Source: Gammaproteobacteria bacterium (GTDB lineage: Bacteria; Pseudomonadota; Gammaproteobacteria; Burkholderiales; Nitrosomonadaceae). From it: 64,000 nt of DNA. The position numbers and the translations under genes were made by a program. Positions 46,085 to 53,875 of the stretch are shown piece after piece; positions within the stretch are counted from its first letter, which is position 1; every line of letters starts with the position of its first letter. The stretch lies in the NCBI GenBank assembly GCA_015709615.1, contig CP054179.1, forward strand, positions 1,798,001-1,862,000, in the 5' to 3' direction. Below the pieces are notes generated by a model. It worked only from the letters and a program-made list of their open reading frames with translations. It was not told the origin of the DNA and did not search any database.

Positions 46085-49000
46085 AGTCACATTTTTTCAT
46101 CGACCGGCCTATTTTCGCATCGGTATTGTCGATCATTATCGTCGTGCTGGGTTTGGTGGCGCTGCAGAAATTGCCGGTTGCGCAATTTCCGCAAATCACA
46201 CCGCCGATGGTGCAGATCGACGCCGATTATCCCGGCGCCAGCGCGGAAGTCGTCGCGGAAGCAGTGGCGCGTCCGATCGAAGTGCAGTTGCCCGGCATCG
46301 ATAATCTGCTGTATTACGAATCGGTCAGCACCAACGACGGCCACATGATGTTGCGCTTGACCTTCGAGATCGGCACCGATGTCGATATCGCGCAGGTGCA
46401 GACGCAGAACCGGCAGCGCTTGGCTGAGCCGCAGCTGCCGGATGAAGTGGTGCGCCAGGGCGTGACGGTGAAAAAAACATCGCCGGATTTGCTCGCCGTG
46501 GTCATCCTGAGTTCCACCGATCCCAAGCATGACAACGTTTTTCTGTCGAATTACGCGTTGCTGCGCATCCTCGATAATGTCAAACGCCTGCCCGGTGTAG
46601 GCGATGCCGTCATTTTCGGCGGCCAGAACTATTCCATGCGGCTCATCCTCGATCCTGTACGCATGGCGCAGCTGAACCTGACACCGAGCGAAATCGCCGC
46701 CGTGGTGCGCGAACAAAACCGCGATTTTCCGGCCGGAAGGATTGGACGCGAGCCGACGCCGGAAGGCACGGAAATGACCATTCCGGTGATTACCCACGGG
46801 CGCATGAGCGAAGTCAAGGAATTCGAGGACATGATCGTGCGCGCTTATCCGGACGGCTCGATGGTGCGGCTGCGCGACGTGGCGCGCATCGAACTGGGGG
46901 CGCAATCGTACGATCTGGAAGGACGCTGGAACGGCCAGCCGAATACTTTCCTGCTGACTTTTCTCGCGCCCGGCGCCAATGCGCTCGAGACTGTGCGGGG
47001 CATCCGTGCGGAAATGCAGCGTTTGAGCAAGAGCTTCCCGGCCGGGGTGTCGTACGACATTCCCTACGACACGACCACGTTCATCGACGTTTCCATCAAG
47101 GAAGTGCTGAAAACGCTGGCGGAAGCGACATTGCTGGTGATTCTGGTGGTTTTTGTGTTTTTGCAAAGCTGGCGCGCCACCTTGATTCCTGCCGTGGCCG
47201 TGCCGGTGTCCTTGATCGGCACGCTGGCCGGTATGGAGGCGCTGGGATTTTCCATCAATACGCTGACGTTGTTCGGCATGGTGCTGGCAATCGGTATCGT
47301 CGTCGATGACGCCATTGTGGTGGTGGAGAACGTCGAGCGGCACATGACCCAGGGCGGCTTATCCCCTCGGGATGCGGCGAAACGCGCCATGGAGGAAGTG
47401 TCCGGGCCGGTGATCGCGATCGTACTGGTGCTGGCTGCGGTGTTTCTGCCGGTAGCCTTCCTCGGCGGTATCACCGGTGAGTTGTATAAGCAATTTGCCA
47501 TTACGATTGCGCTGTCGGTCGCGATATCCGGCTTTGTCGCGCTGACCTTGAGTCCCGCGTTGTGCGCACTGGTGCTCAAACCCGCTCATCAAGCGCCAAA
47601 AGGGTTTTGGCAGTGGTTTAACCGTTCGTTCGACTGGATGCAGACTCGCTATACTGGCGCCGTTGCAACGATCATGCGGCGTTCGGTGATTGCGCTGACG
47701 CTTTTCGGGGTGCTGATCGCCGGCATCATCGGCTTGTTCAAGATTCTACCGGGCAGCTTTCTGCCGGAAGAAGATCAAGGTTATTTCATCACCGTGGTGC
47801 AATTGCCGGACGGCGCTTCGATGACGCGCACGCGCGAAGTGCTGAGCAAAATCGAAAGCTATTTTCAAGCGAATCCGGCGGTGCATTCCACCGACGTGCT
47901 GGCGGGTCAGAACTTTGTGTTCAGCACGCGCGGAGCCAATCAGGCCACCATGTTCGTTCCGCTGAATCACTGGGATACACGCCCGAACCCCGAACAAAAA
48001 GTGCATGGCTTGATCGGCGCGGCTTTTCAGGAATTCGCTAAAATCCCAGAGGCGCTGATTCTGGCTTTCAATGCGCCTTCGATCAGCGGATTGGGATCGA
48101 CTGGCGGATTTTCGGTGCAGATACAGGATCCCAGCGGCGGCGATTTTGCCGAGTTTGCCGCGGTGGCGCAGGAATTCACCGCCAAGGCCATGGAAAATCC
48201 GGCGATTGCCGTGGCCAGTACCAATTTCCGGGTCAGTGCGCCACGGTTGTACGCAACGGTAGACCGCGAACGCGCCAAGGCGCTGGGAGTGCCGATTTCG
48301 GAAATTTTCGATACCATGCAGGCTTATTTCGGTAATTTTTATATCAACGATTTCGTCAAATTCGGCCGCATTTACCGGGTGCAAACCGAAGCATTGCCGG
48401 AATATCGCTCCAATCCCGACGATATCAGCAAAATTTATGTGCGCGCGCAGAGCGGCGCAACGTCGACCATGATTCCGCTGGATTCGGTCGTCAACACTCA
48501 ATTCAACAGCGGCCCCGATCCGGTGACGCACTTTAACGGCGCTAATTCCGCACTGGTACTGGGCGGTGCCGCGCCAGGCTACAGCTCGGGACAGGCGCTC
48601 GCCGCATTGGAGCAAGCCGCCGATGAAATTCTGCTGCCGCGCGGCTACACGCTCGATTGGAGCGGTATTTCGCTGCAAGAGCGCAAAGCGGGCGGACAAT
48701 CCGTCATGGTGTTTGCCTTTGCGCTGCTGATGGTGTTTCTGGTGCTGGCCGCTCTGTACGAAAGCTGGTCGATTCCGATGGCGGTGATTCTGGCGATTCC
48801 TTTCGGCATACTCGGTGCGCTGCTGGCGATATGGATGCGCGGTTTGAGCAATGACATTTATTTCCAGATCGGCCTGGTGACTTTAATCGGCTTGGCGGCG
48901 AAAAATGCGATTCTGATCGTGGAGTTTGCCAATCAGCGCCACGCCGCCGGAGAAACGCTCACCGATGCGGCACTCGATGCCGCGCGGCTGCGCTTCCGGC

Positions 49001-49293
49001 CGATCATCATGACGTCGATGGCGTTCATTCTCGGTGTATTTCCGTTGGTGGTCGCATCTGGCGCGGGTGCCGCCAGCCGTCATTCGATCGGCACCGGGGT
49101 ATTCGGCGGCATGCTGGCGGCGACATTCCTGGCGATCTTTTTCGTGCCGCTGTTTTTTGTGCTGATCGGCAAGATCACGCAGCGCGCCAAAAAAACGTCG
49201 GTCGAAACCATGCAATCCGGCGTAAAACAACTCGCAGCGCAACCGGAACAACAGAGCACCAAAGCCGACGGTGATGAGCAGCCAAAAGAATGA
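46081..49293 (+). CDS. RND multidrug efflux pump (AcrB/MexF-type, HAE1)
   Basis: A 1070-residue proton-driven transporter with twelve transmembrane helices and two large periplasmic loops. It starts FFIDRPIFASVLSIIIVVLG. The helix 4 proton-relay pair Asp-Asp is in GIVVDDAIVVVENVERHM, and the matching lysine lies in helix 10, LIGLAAKNAILIVEFA. The periplasmic porter repeats have the HAE1 motif DGASMTRTREV. The substrate is likely hydrophobic drugs or solvents but cannot be told. No local regulator is encoded; the methyltransferase gene overlaps by 4 bases. Confidence 0.95.
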   Translation: MKSHFFIDRPIFASVLSIIIVVLGLVALQKLPVAQFPQITPPMVQIDADYPGASAEVVAEAVARPIEVQLPGIDNLLYYESVSTNDGHMMLRLTFEIGTDVDIAQVQTQNRQRLAEPQLPDEVVRQGVTVKKTSPDLLAVVILSSTDPKHDNVFLSNYALLRILDNVKRLPGVGDAVIFGGQNYSMRLILDPVRMAQLNLTPSEIAAVVREQNRDFPAGRIGREPTPEGTEMTIPVITHGRMSEVKEFEDMIVRAYPDGSMVRLRDVARIELGAQSYDLEGRWNGQPNTFLLTFLAPGANALETVRGIRAEMQRLSKSFPAGVSYDIPYDTTTFIDVSIKEVLKTLAEATLLVILVVFVFLQSWRATLIPAVAVPVSLIGTLAGMEALGFSINTLTLFGMVLAIGIVVDDAIVVVENVERHMTQGGLSPRDAAKRAMEEVSGPVIAIVLVLAAVFLPVAFLGGITGELYKQFAITIALSVAISGFVALTLSPALCALVLKPAHQAPKGFWQWFNRSFDWMQTRYTGAVATIMRRSVIALTLFGVLIAGIIGLFKILPGSFLPEEDQGYFITVVQLPDGASMTRTREVLSKIESYFQANPAVHSTDVLAGQNFVFSTRGANQATMFVPLNHWDTRPNPEQKVHGLIGAAFQEFAKIPEALILAFNAPSISGLGSTGGFSVQIQDPSGGDFAEFAAVAQEFTAKAMENPAIAVASTNFRVSAPRLYATVDRERAKALGVPISEIFDTMQAYFGNFYINDFVKFGRIYRVQTEALPEYRSNPDDISKIYVRAQSGATSTMIPLDSVVNTQFNSGPDPVTHFNGANSALVLGGAAPGYSSGQALAALEQAADEILLPRGYTLDWSGISLQERKAGGQSVMVFAFALLMVFLVLAALYESWSIPMAVILAIPFGILGALLAIWMRGLSNDIYFQIGLVTLIGLAAKNAILIVEFANQRHAAGETLTDAALDAARLRFRPIIMTSMAFILGVFPLVVASGAGAASRHSIGTGVFGGMLAATFLAIFFVPLFFVLIGKITQRAKKTSVETMQSGVKQLAAQPEQQSTKADGDEQPKE

Positions 49294-50438
49294 ACGGTAA
49301 TCCCGTCATTCATTGGCGCGAGGCGGACGCGGAAAAATCGGCGCTTTGGCAAAGCGAAAAAGATTTGCCGCCACCCCAGCGGGTGCAGGTGATTGACGAT
49401 CGCATGCCCGCCGATACGGCTTACCGCCTAGCGTGCGAAGGCACGGCGCTGTTATGGCACGGCGATTTCCAGAACGCCAAGTTGTTGCTGCAAGCAATGG
49501 CGCGGCGTATCGACAAGAAAAAACCCGCACCCAAGCAGCCGCCAGCCGCGTTGCCGCTCGCCGAAGCTTTTCACCGTTATCGTCTGGCGCAATCGCAGCG
49601 CGCGCGAACACTGGAAAAACTGCTGATTCCATTCGAAGCCGATTATGCGATTCCTTTACGCCGCGCACCGGATGTTCGTGACGCCTGCCGGGAGGTGTAC
49701 GGCCCATGCACCGGACCGTTTGTTACTTCATTGCGTGAGTTACTGGGAATAATCGGCGCGCATGAATGGCGCAAAAAAGGCATCGAAATTCCGGCTTTGG
49801 ATATCGCCATTCACCCGTACTACGGTGTGTTTGCGCCGGTCCGCAGCGAGTACATAAAACTGGTCGCGCAAGCTCCGCTGCCCAAGCTGCTGGCGGAACA
49901 ATCGATCGTTTTCGATATCGGCACCGGCACCGGCGTTTTGGCTGCCGCACTGGCGCTGCGCGGCATTCAGCGCATCGTGGCAACCGATCTGGAGCCGCGC
50001 GCCTTACAGTGTGTACACGACAATTTAACGCGACTTAATCTGATGAATCAGGTGGACTTGGTGCAAACCGATCTCTTTCCCGAAGAACAGGCGGCATTGA
50101 TCGTATGCAATCCGCCGTGGATTCCGGCGCGACCCAGTTCGCCGCTGGAGCATGCCATTTTCGATCCGGAAAGCCGCATGTTGCGCGGATTCCTGCAGGG
50201 ACTGAAAACTCATTTGCTGCCCGGCGGCGAAGGCTGGCTGATTTTGTCCGATTTGGCCGAACATCTGGGATTGCGCACCCGGGAGCAGCTGCTGCAGATG
50301 ATCGAAGTTGCCGGTTTGAAAGTATTGAGCAGGATCGATACCAAACCGCACCATCCGCGCGTATCCGAGGTCAGCGATCCGCTGAACGCCGCGCGCGCGG
50401 CGGAGTCGACGTCATTGTGGCGGTTAGCGGTGAAGTGA
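49290..50438 (+). CDS. Class I SAM-dependent methyltransferase (HemK-like N5-glutamine type)
   Basis: A 382-residue protein. The C-terminal half has SAM motif I VFDIGTGTGVLAAALAL, ATDLEPRALQCVHDNL, and the substrate motif IVCNPPWIPARPS. NPPW is a variant of NPPY used by amide methyltransferases acting on glutamine or adenine. The N-terminal ~150 residues are unrecognised and helical. It overlaps the RND pump gene by 4 bases and so is coupled to it, but no link in function is evident. Confidence 0.8.
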   Translation: MNGNPVIHWREADAEKSALWQSEKDLPPPQRVQVIDDRMPADTAYRLACEGTALLWHGDFQNAKLLLQAMARRIDKKKPAPKQPPAALPLAEAFHRYRLAQSQRARTLEKLLIPFEADYAIPLRRAPDVRDACREVYGPCTGPFVTSLRELLGIIGAHEWRKKGIEIPALDIAIHPYYGVFAPVRSEYIKLVAQAPLPKLLAEQSIVFDIGTGTGVLAAALALRGIQRIVATDLEPRALQCVHDNLTRLNLMNQVDLVQTDLFPEEQAALIVCNPPWIPARPSSPLEHAIFDPESRMLRGFLQGLKTHLLPGGEGWLILSDLAEHLGLRTREQLLQMIEVAGLKVLSRIDTKPHHPRVSEVSDPLNAARAAESTSLWRLAVK

Positions 50439-50459
50439 CGAAAATATTTTCAAGTGTTG

Positions 50460-50789
50460 CTACAGCTCGGTGTACTTTCTCGCGCTGCCTTTGGCTTTTT
50501 CTACTGGGTACTTGCGCGCGTTTTTCTCCATTTTTTCCAGCACGATTTGCTTCACATCCAAATCGTATTTTTCGGCCAGCAGTAAAGCAAACGTGAAAAC
50601 ATCGGCCAGTTCTTCCTTGATGCTGTCGACATCCGCCTGCTCCGGCGCTTTCCACAGAAAAGTTTCGAGCAGCTCGCCCGCTTCGATATTCAACGCCAAT
50701 GCGAGGTCCTTGGCGTTATGAAACTGCGCCCAATCCCGCTCATCGCGGAATTTGCGCAAGGCTTGGATTATTTCTTCGATGTCGTTCAT
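50460..50789 (-). CDS. MazG-like nucleotide pyrophosphohydrolase (dCTP/XTP type)
   Basis: A 109-residue all-helical NTP pyrophosphatase, starting MNDIEEIIQALRKFRDERDW at 50789; the frame runs 23 codons further upstream. The metal-binding ExxE and ExxD motifs are in IEAGELLETFLW and IKEELADVFTFALLLAE. FHNAKDLALALN is the RS21-C6-type N-terminal segment. It probably removes non-canonical nucleotides. It faces the preceding methyltransferase gene tail to tail. Confidence 0.9.
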   Translation of the reverse strand: MNDIEEIIQALRKFRDERDWAQFHNAKDLALALNIEAGELLETFLWKAPEQADVDSIKEELADVFTFALLLAEKYDLDVKQIVLEKMEKNARKYPVEKAKGSARKYTEL

Positions 50790-50913
50790 GCGCGCCAATA
50801 ATTTTTGATTGTTGGTATTCAGAGAATGATGTTTGGGTTCTTGATCGCATGGCAGCATAGCACTTTTTCGTGAGGAAATACGCCATGCCCGGTTGAAATG
50901 GATCTGCGTTATA

Positions 50914-50931
50914 TTAATCAGCGTTTCCCTA
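50914..50931 (-). repeat. Short repeat TTAATCAGCGTTTCCCTA
   Basis: Exact complement of TAGGGAAACGCTGATTAA, matching the left tip of the element at 59307 except at one position, and 1879-1896 except at one position. It occurs alone in the gap between the MazG-like gene and rnk. Confidence 0.4.
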
Positions 50932-50973
50932 ATTCCAGTTAGATCATACTTTAATCATCAACGGAGGCTTTAA

Positions 50974-51396
50974 ATGACAAAACCCTATAAAAAACCGCGA
51001 GTGATCATTTCGTCACTCGACACCGAGCGGCTTGAGCAACTGATTGAATCGCTATCGGACATGTCTTTTCCCGGCAAGGACGATCTTGAGGCCGAACTGG
51101 CCAGGGCGGAAATTGTAGAACCGGAAAATGTTCCCGCGACGGTAGTCACGATGAATTCCACGGTGAGATTTGAAGTCGACTCCTCACACGAGGAATTCTG
51201 TCTTACGCTCGTATATCCCTGGAATGTGGATGCTTCCGGTGAAAAGATTTCGATTCTTGCACCGGTCGGCAGTGCGCTGCTCGGGCTTTCCCAAGGGGAC
51301 GAAATTGAATGGCCCAAGCCGGGCGGCGGCATGTTGCGAGTGCGGATCAAAGAAGTCACATATCAACCCGAACGCTCCGGCGAATACCACCGGTAA
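50974..51396 (+). CDS. rnk: Regulator of nucleoside diphosphate kinase (Rnk)
   Basis: A 140-residue GreA/GreB-related protein that binds RNA polymerase and affects nucleotide and polyphosphate metabolism. A short N-terminal helical hairpin (RLEQLIESLSDMSFPGKDDLEAELARAEI) lacks the long coiled coil of GreA. The C-terminal FKBP-like domain has VTMNSTVRFEV and APVGSALLGLSQGDEIEWP. CGGAGG lies before the start. It is a single gene. Confidence 0.93.
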   Translation: MTKPYKKPRVIISSLDTERLEQLIESLSDMSFPGKDDLEAELARAEIVEPENVPATVVTMNSTVRFEVDSSHEEFCLTLVYPWNVDASGEKISILAPVGSALLGLSQGDEIEWPKPGGGMLRVRIKEVTYQPERSGEYHR

Positions 51397-51404
51397 TCGA
51401 CACA

Positions 51405-51620
51405 TCAGCCGCCATGAAACCGCGCGGCATACCATCGAACAACGTGGCTGGGCACAGTAAGAAGCTGCTTAAAATTAGGAATCGGACAATCTCGCATCTC
51501 CGGCTTGATGCGCGGCACATAGGAAAATTCAGCTTGGATAGGCTGGTTACGTTAAATACCTGCGCTGAGCAGCATGTGGAATTGGTTGCTAGGCAAGCTC
51601 GATTCGGGCTCCCTTGCTGA
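51405..51620 (+). pseudogene. Frame-broken XRE-type antitoxin gene remnant
   Basis: No single frame survives, but three frames in order give a helix-turn-helix antitoxin of the HigA/HTH_37 type: HTIEQRGWAQxEAA, then LGIGQSRISGLMRG (about 51474-51515), then GKFSLDRLVTLNTCAEQHVELVARQA to TGA at 51618. The pieces join in the expected order and spacing for such proteins. No partner toxin remains directly beside it. The upper frame changes sit at about 51460 and 51516. Confidence 0.5.
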
Positions 51621-51769
51621 TACTTTCATCGAATGTGTTATATTGAAAGCATAGTTGACGTATTTTTATAAAGAAAATGTAAATAGTGTGCTGTTTTTAT
51701 TTGTTAATTTTATATTTGGCGTATTATATTCCGTGATTTCAGATGTCCAATTCTAGTTAGGTTTCACAA

Positions 51770-52507
51770 ATGCCGCAGCCTCAGTCCATCCCAATTCCAT
51801 TTCTGTCCCGCGCAAGTGAGGTTCTTGCCTCTGGTGTCAGTGGTTCAGCGATCGTCCAAGTGACGGTCGCTTACGCTGCGGAGTATGGGCTTGAGCTACC
51901 GCATCCTGTTTATCCATTTCAGGCATCAAACAAACGCACGGCGCTTCTCGAAAACCTTCGGGCTTTTCCACCCGCCGTTCAATACCAAGTCATTGCCGAG
52001 CTTTGTGACCGCGTGTCGCCTAACGACACAACAGGAGCAGTAGCAGAGCTAAAGCTCATGCTTACGTCCCGCTACACTCACCTTGCCGAAGAAGGTTCGG
52101 GCGACGCGTGGACGGGACCACTCACTGTAGAAACTCGGCACTGGCTCGACGAGTATCCCTACACGAAGAAACTCTACGTTGAGGCTCTTCAGAAACATAA
52201 GGCCGGCGTCTATCACCGCAACGCGCTCGACGATCTCCGTCTCGCTCTTGAGAAGCTTGTTCAGACCATTCTGGGGAATGGAAAGTCCCTTGAGAACCAG
52301 CTCGCTGCCATTGGCCAGTTCATTAAGTCAAAGGGCGGCTCAAAGGAACTGGCGAACATGTTTGAGAAGCTGATCGACTACTACACTAAGTACCAGAACA
52401 CCTACATCAAACACGATGACGCTGTTCCTACCGAGGAAGTCGAACTATTGCTTGAGTTGACTTCGTCATTCATGAAGCACTTTGCGCGAATGGCAGGGCG
52501 AACTTGA
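51770..52507 (+). CDS. Cassette-borne hypothetical protein with helical C-terminal domain
   Basis: A 245-residue protein that I do not recognise by name. The N-terminal part (about 1-110) is mixed, with FLSRASEVLASGVSGSAIVQ. The C-terminal part (NALDDLRLALEKLVQTILGN through FEKLIDYYTKYQNTYIKHDD) is all helical and resembles the HEPN-like tails of abortive-infection proteins. That resemblance is weak evidence of a defence role. Codon use differs from mnmG or rnk (more GAG/CTC/TCC use and fewer GCG). There is no Shine-Dalgarno, as often in cassette genes. Confidence 0.6.
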   Translation: MPQPQSIPIPFLSRASEVLASGVSGSAIVQVTVAYAAEYGLELPHPVYPFQASNKRTALLENLRAFPPAVQYQVIAELCDRVSPNDTTGAVAELKLMLTSRYTHLAEEGSGDAWTGPLTVETRHWLDEYPYTKKLYVEALQKHKAGVYHRNALDDLRLALEKLVQTILGNGKSLENQLAAIGQFIKSKGGSKELANMFEKLIDYYTKYQNTYIKHDDAVPTEEVELLLELTSSFMKHFARMAGRT

Positions 52508-52524
52508 AACCTAACACTGTGGTC

Positions 52525-52559
52525 GAGAGCACCTGCAAGCTGTACTTGCAGGTGCTCTC
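52525..52559. other. Perfect 15-bp hairpin after the cassette gene
   Basis: GAGAGCACCTGCAAG (52525-52539) pairs with CTTGCAGGTGCTCTC (52545-52559) across the loop CTGTA. Outer arms GGTCG (52521-52525) and CGACC (52567-52571) add a second helix. No T-run follows, so it is less likely a terminator and fits better the folded part of an attC-like site. Confidence 0.55.
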
Positions 52560-52726
52560 CACGCTTCGACCGCCCCTCACTACGACGTTGAACGTAATAG
52601 CTAAGAGTGCTAAAACGGTTTTTTGAAATTTGATCTCAAGCCAATTGTGATATGGTTGGAATTAGCACTTGTGACTTACCAGAAGAGATAGCAGTCGAGA
52701 AGCGAGAAGATTGCGAATGAACTCAG

Positions 52727-52954
52727 CTATTTTGTTGAAGATTCCGGTAAGTGCCGCCAAAAATCCATGCGCTGGTGCAAAATACGCGCGATCAGAATAT
52801 GCGATTCCTTGGGGATACAAAACACGACATGGGATTGATATTCAAATCGCTCCAGGTTTAGTGCATGGCCGGTAGCATTGTGTCCTGGTTGTGGGTTTTT
52901 GAATAGCGACCCAGAAAAATTACCATTTAAACTCAATCCACTTTTATTCAACAC
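52727..52954 (-). pseudogene. Truncated RelE/ParE-type toxin
   Basis: Only the C-terminal half of a ParE-family toxin is left. LFKNPQPGHNATGHALNLER, then FEYQSHVVFCIP and HILIARILHQRMDFWRHLP match the family's final strands, including the hallmark RILHxRMD. The ~45 N-terminal residues expected of ParE are absent, and the ORF's first 14 codons are unrelated. The HEPN gene starts 8 bases away on the other strand, so the loss may date from its arrival. Confidence 0.6.
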
Positions 52955-52962
52955 ATCCGCTT

Positions 52963-53373
52963 ATGTACCTCGATATTTCTTCTTTAACGAATGCAATTAC
53001 CCGATTAGCGGAAGGCTGGGTACGCTATCAATCCGATATCAGTGACACGCAAATCCGCGACGGCTTGATTCAGCGCTTTGAATTTACTTACGAGCTTGCG
53101 CATAAAATGCTCAAGCGCTACCTGGAAGCATCGGCAGCCAATCCGGTGGAATTTGATCAGGCCGATTTTCATTATCTGATACGTTCCGCCAATGAACTGG
53201 GTTTGTTGCTTGGAGATTGGTCGAAATGGCGGCGGTATCGCGATATGCGAGCGAAAACCAGCCATACATACGATGAGGCGATTGCGCGCGAGGTGGTCGA
53301 TGGGATTCCGGGTTTTCTGCAAGAAGCGCAATATCTGCATCAGCAATTAATGCAACGCTTGTCGAATGAATGA
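52963..53373 (+). CDS. HEPN-type (HI0074) toxin or substrate-binding subunit of a HEPN-MNT pair
   Basis: A 136-residue helical protein of the nucleotidyltransferase substrate-binding (HI0074) family. The conserved C-terminal segment RRYRDMRAKTSHTYDE contains the Rx4-6H-type arrangement seen in HEPN ribonucleases and the SHTY motif of this branch. It overlaps the following MNT gene by 8 bases. HEPN-MNT pairs act as toxin-antitoxin systems in which the MNT enzyme may AMPylate the toxin; that activity is established for related pairs, not shown here. Confidence 0.88.
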   Translation: MYLDISSLTNAITRLAEGWVRYQSDISDTQIRDGLIQRFEFTYELAHKMLKRYLEASAANPVEFDQADFHYLIRSANELGLLLGDWSKWRRYRDMRAKTSHTYDEAIAREVVDGIPGFLQEAQYLHQQLMQRLSNE

Positions 53374-53689
53374 CCGGCCGCCGATCGACGTATCCGAAGC
53401 CGATTGGCTGATCATCCGGAATATTTTGCGTGCGCATGTTCCGGATTGTACCGTGTGGGCTTTTGGTTCCCGTGCGACCGGCCATGCCAAGCCATACTCC
53501 GATCTGGATTTGGCGATCATCGGGGATAGGCCGCTCGGGATCGATTTAGCTGCACAATTGGCTGAAGCGTTTGCGGAATCGGATCTGCCGTACAAAGTTG
53601 ATATTGTCGATTGGACAACGGCGAGTGAAGGCTTTAGAAAAGCGATCGAGCGGGATAGAGTAGTTGTGCAGGCAGGTATAACTGCATAG
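53366..53689 (+). CDS. MNT-domain nucleotidyltransferase (antitoxin of a HEPN-MNT pair)
   Basis: A 107-residue minimal nucleotidyltransferase. The catalytic motif is FGSRATGHAKPYSDLDLAI: the GS and the two metal-binding aspartates in SDLDL are all present. A third aspartate is in YKVDIVDW. The 8-base overlap with the HEPN gene implies coupled translation and fixed stoichiometry. No downstream partner. Confidence 0.88.
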   Translation: MNDRPPIDVSEADWLIIRNILRAHVPDCTVWAFGSRATGHAKPYSDLDLAIIGDRPLGIDLAAQLAEAFAESDLPYKVDIVDWTTASEGFRKAIERDRVVVQAGITA

Positions 53690-53808
53690 CTCCAACTATT
53701 GCACTTATTGCCCGAATCGCCTTTTTTGTAACTTCGGCTTGCTTTCATTATTTCCTGCCACCTATAATTGCGCTCTGATATTTCACCCTTTTGCTAACCA
53801 TGCAAGAA

Positions 53809-53824
53809 GGTTTCACGTGAAACA
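53809..53824. other. parS centromere site
   Basis: GGTTTCACGTGAAACA differs at one base from the chromosomal parS consensus TGTTTCACGTGAAACA and keeps the palindromic core. It lies 52 bases upstream of mnmG in the mnmG-rsmG-parA-parB cluster, as expected for a ParB loading site near the origin. It may also overlap the operon promoter. Confidence 0.88.
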
Positions 53825-53875
53825 CTCCATTTCATATTCTTTTAAAAAATTCAATTTTTCAATGGCTTTAGTGCG

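Larger units (their letters stand above)
51757..52587 (+). mobile_element. Integron-type gene cassette candidate (831 bp) carrying one gene
   Basis: The segment begins after G in GTTAGGT (51756-51762), eight bases before the start codon. Two bases after the gene's stop lies ACCTAAC (52509-52515), an exact complement of GTTAGGT, followed by a strong hairpin and GTTGAAC (52587-52593), which fits GTTRRRY. In a circular cassette the two ends would form matched R'' and R' core sites. The start codon near one end, the recombination-site-like structure after the stop, and foreign-looking codon use all fit. Against it, spacing between inner arms and the right core is longer than usual, and no integrase gene is present. 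Confidence 0.5.

Noticed and set aside
46087..47343. Long minus-strand open frame (418 codons) opposite the RND pump gene
   Set aside because: It is the antisense shadow of a GC-rich, strongly conserved gene. Its translation is histidine/arginine-rich without domains and it has no ribosome site.
47746..48699. Minus-strand open frame of 317 codons inside the RND pump gene
   Set aside because: Shadow frame; the plus-strand protein is unambiguous throughout.
52509..52571. Rho-independent terminator after the cassette gene
   Set aside because: The hairpin is strong but not followed by a T-run; an attC-like role explains the matching flanking cores better.
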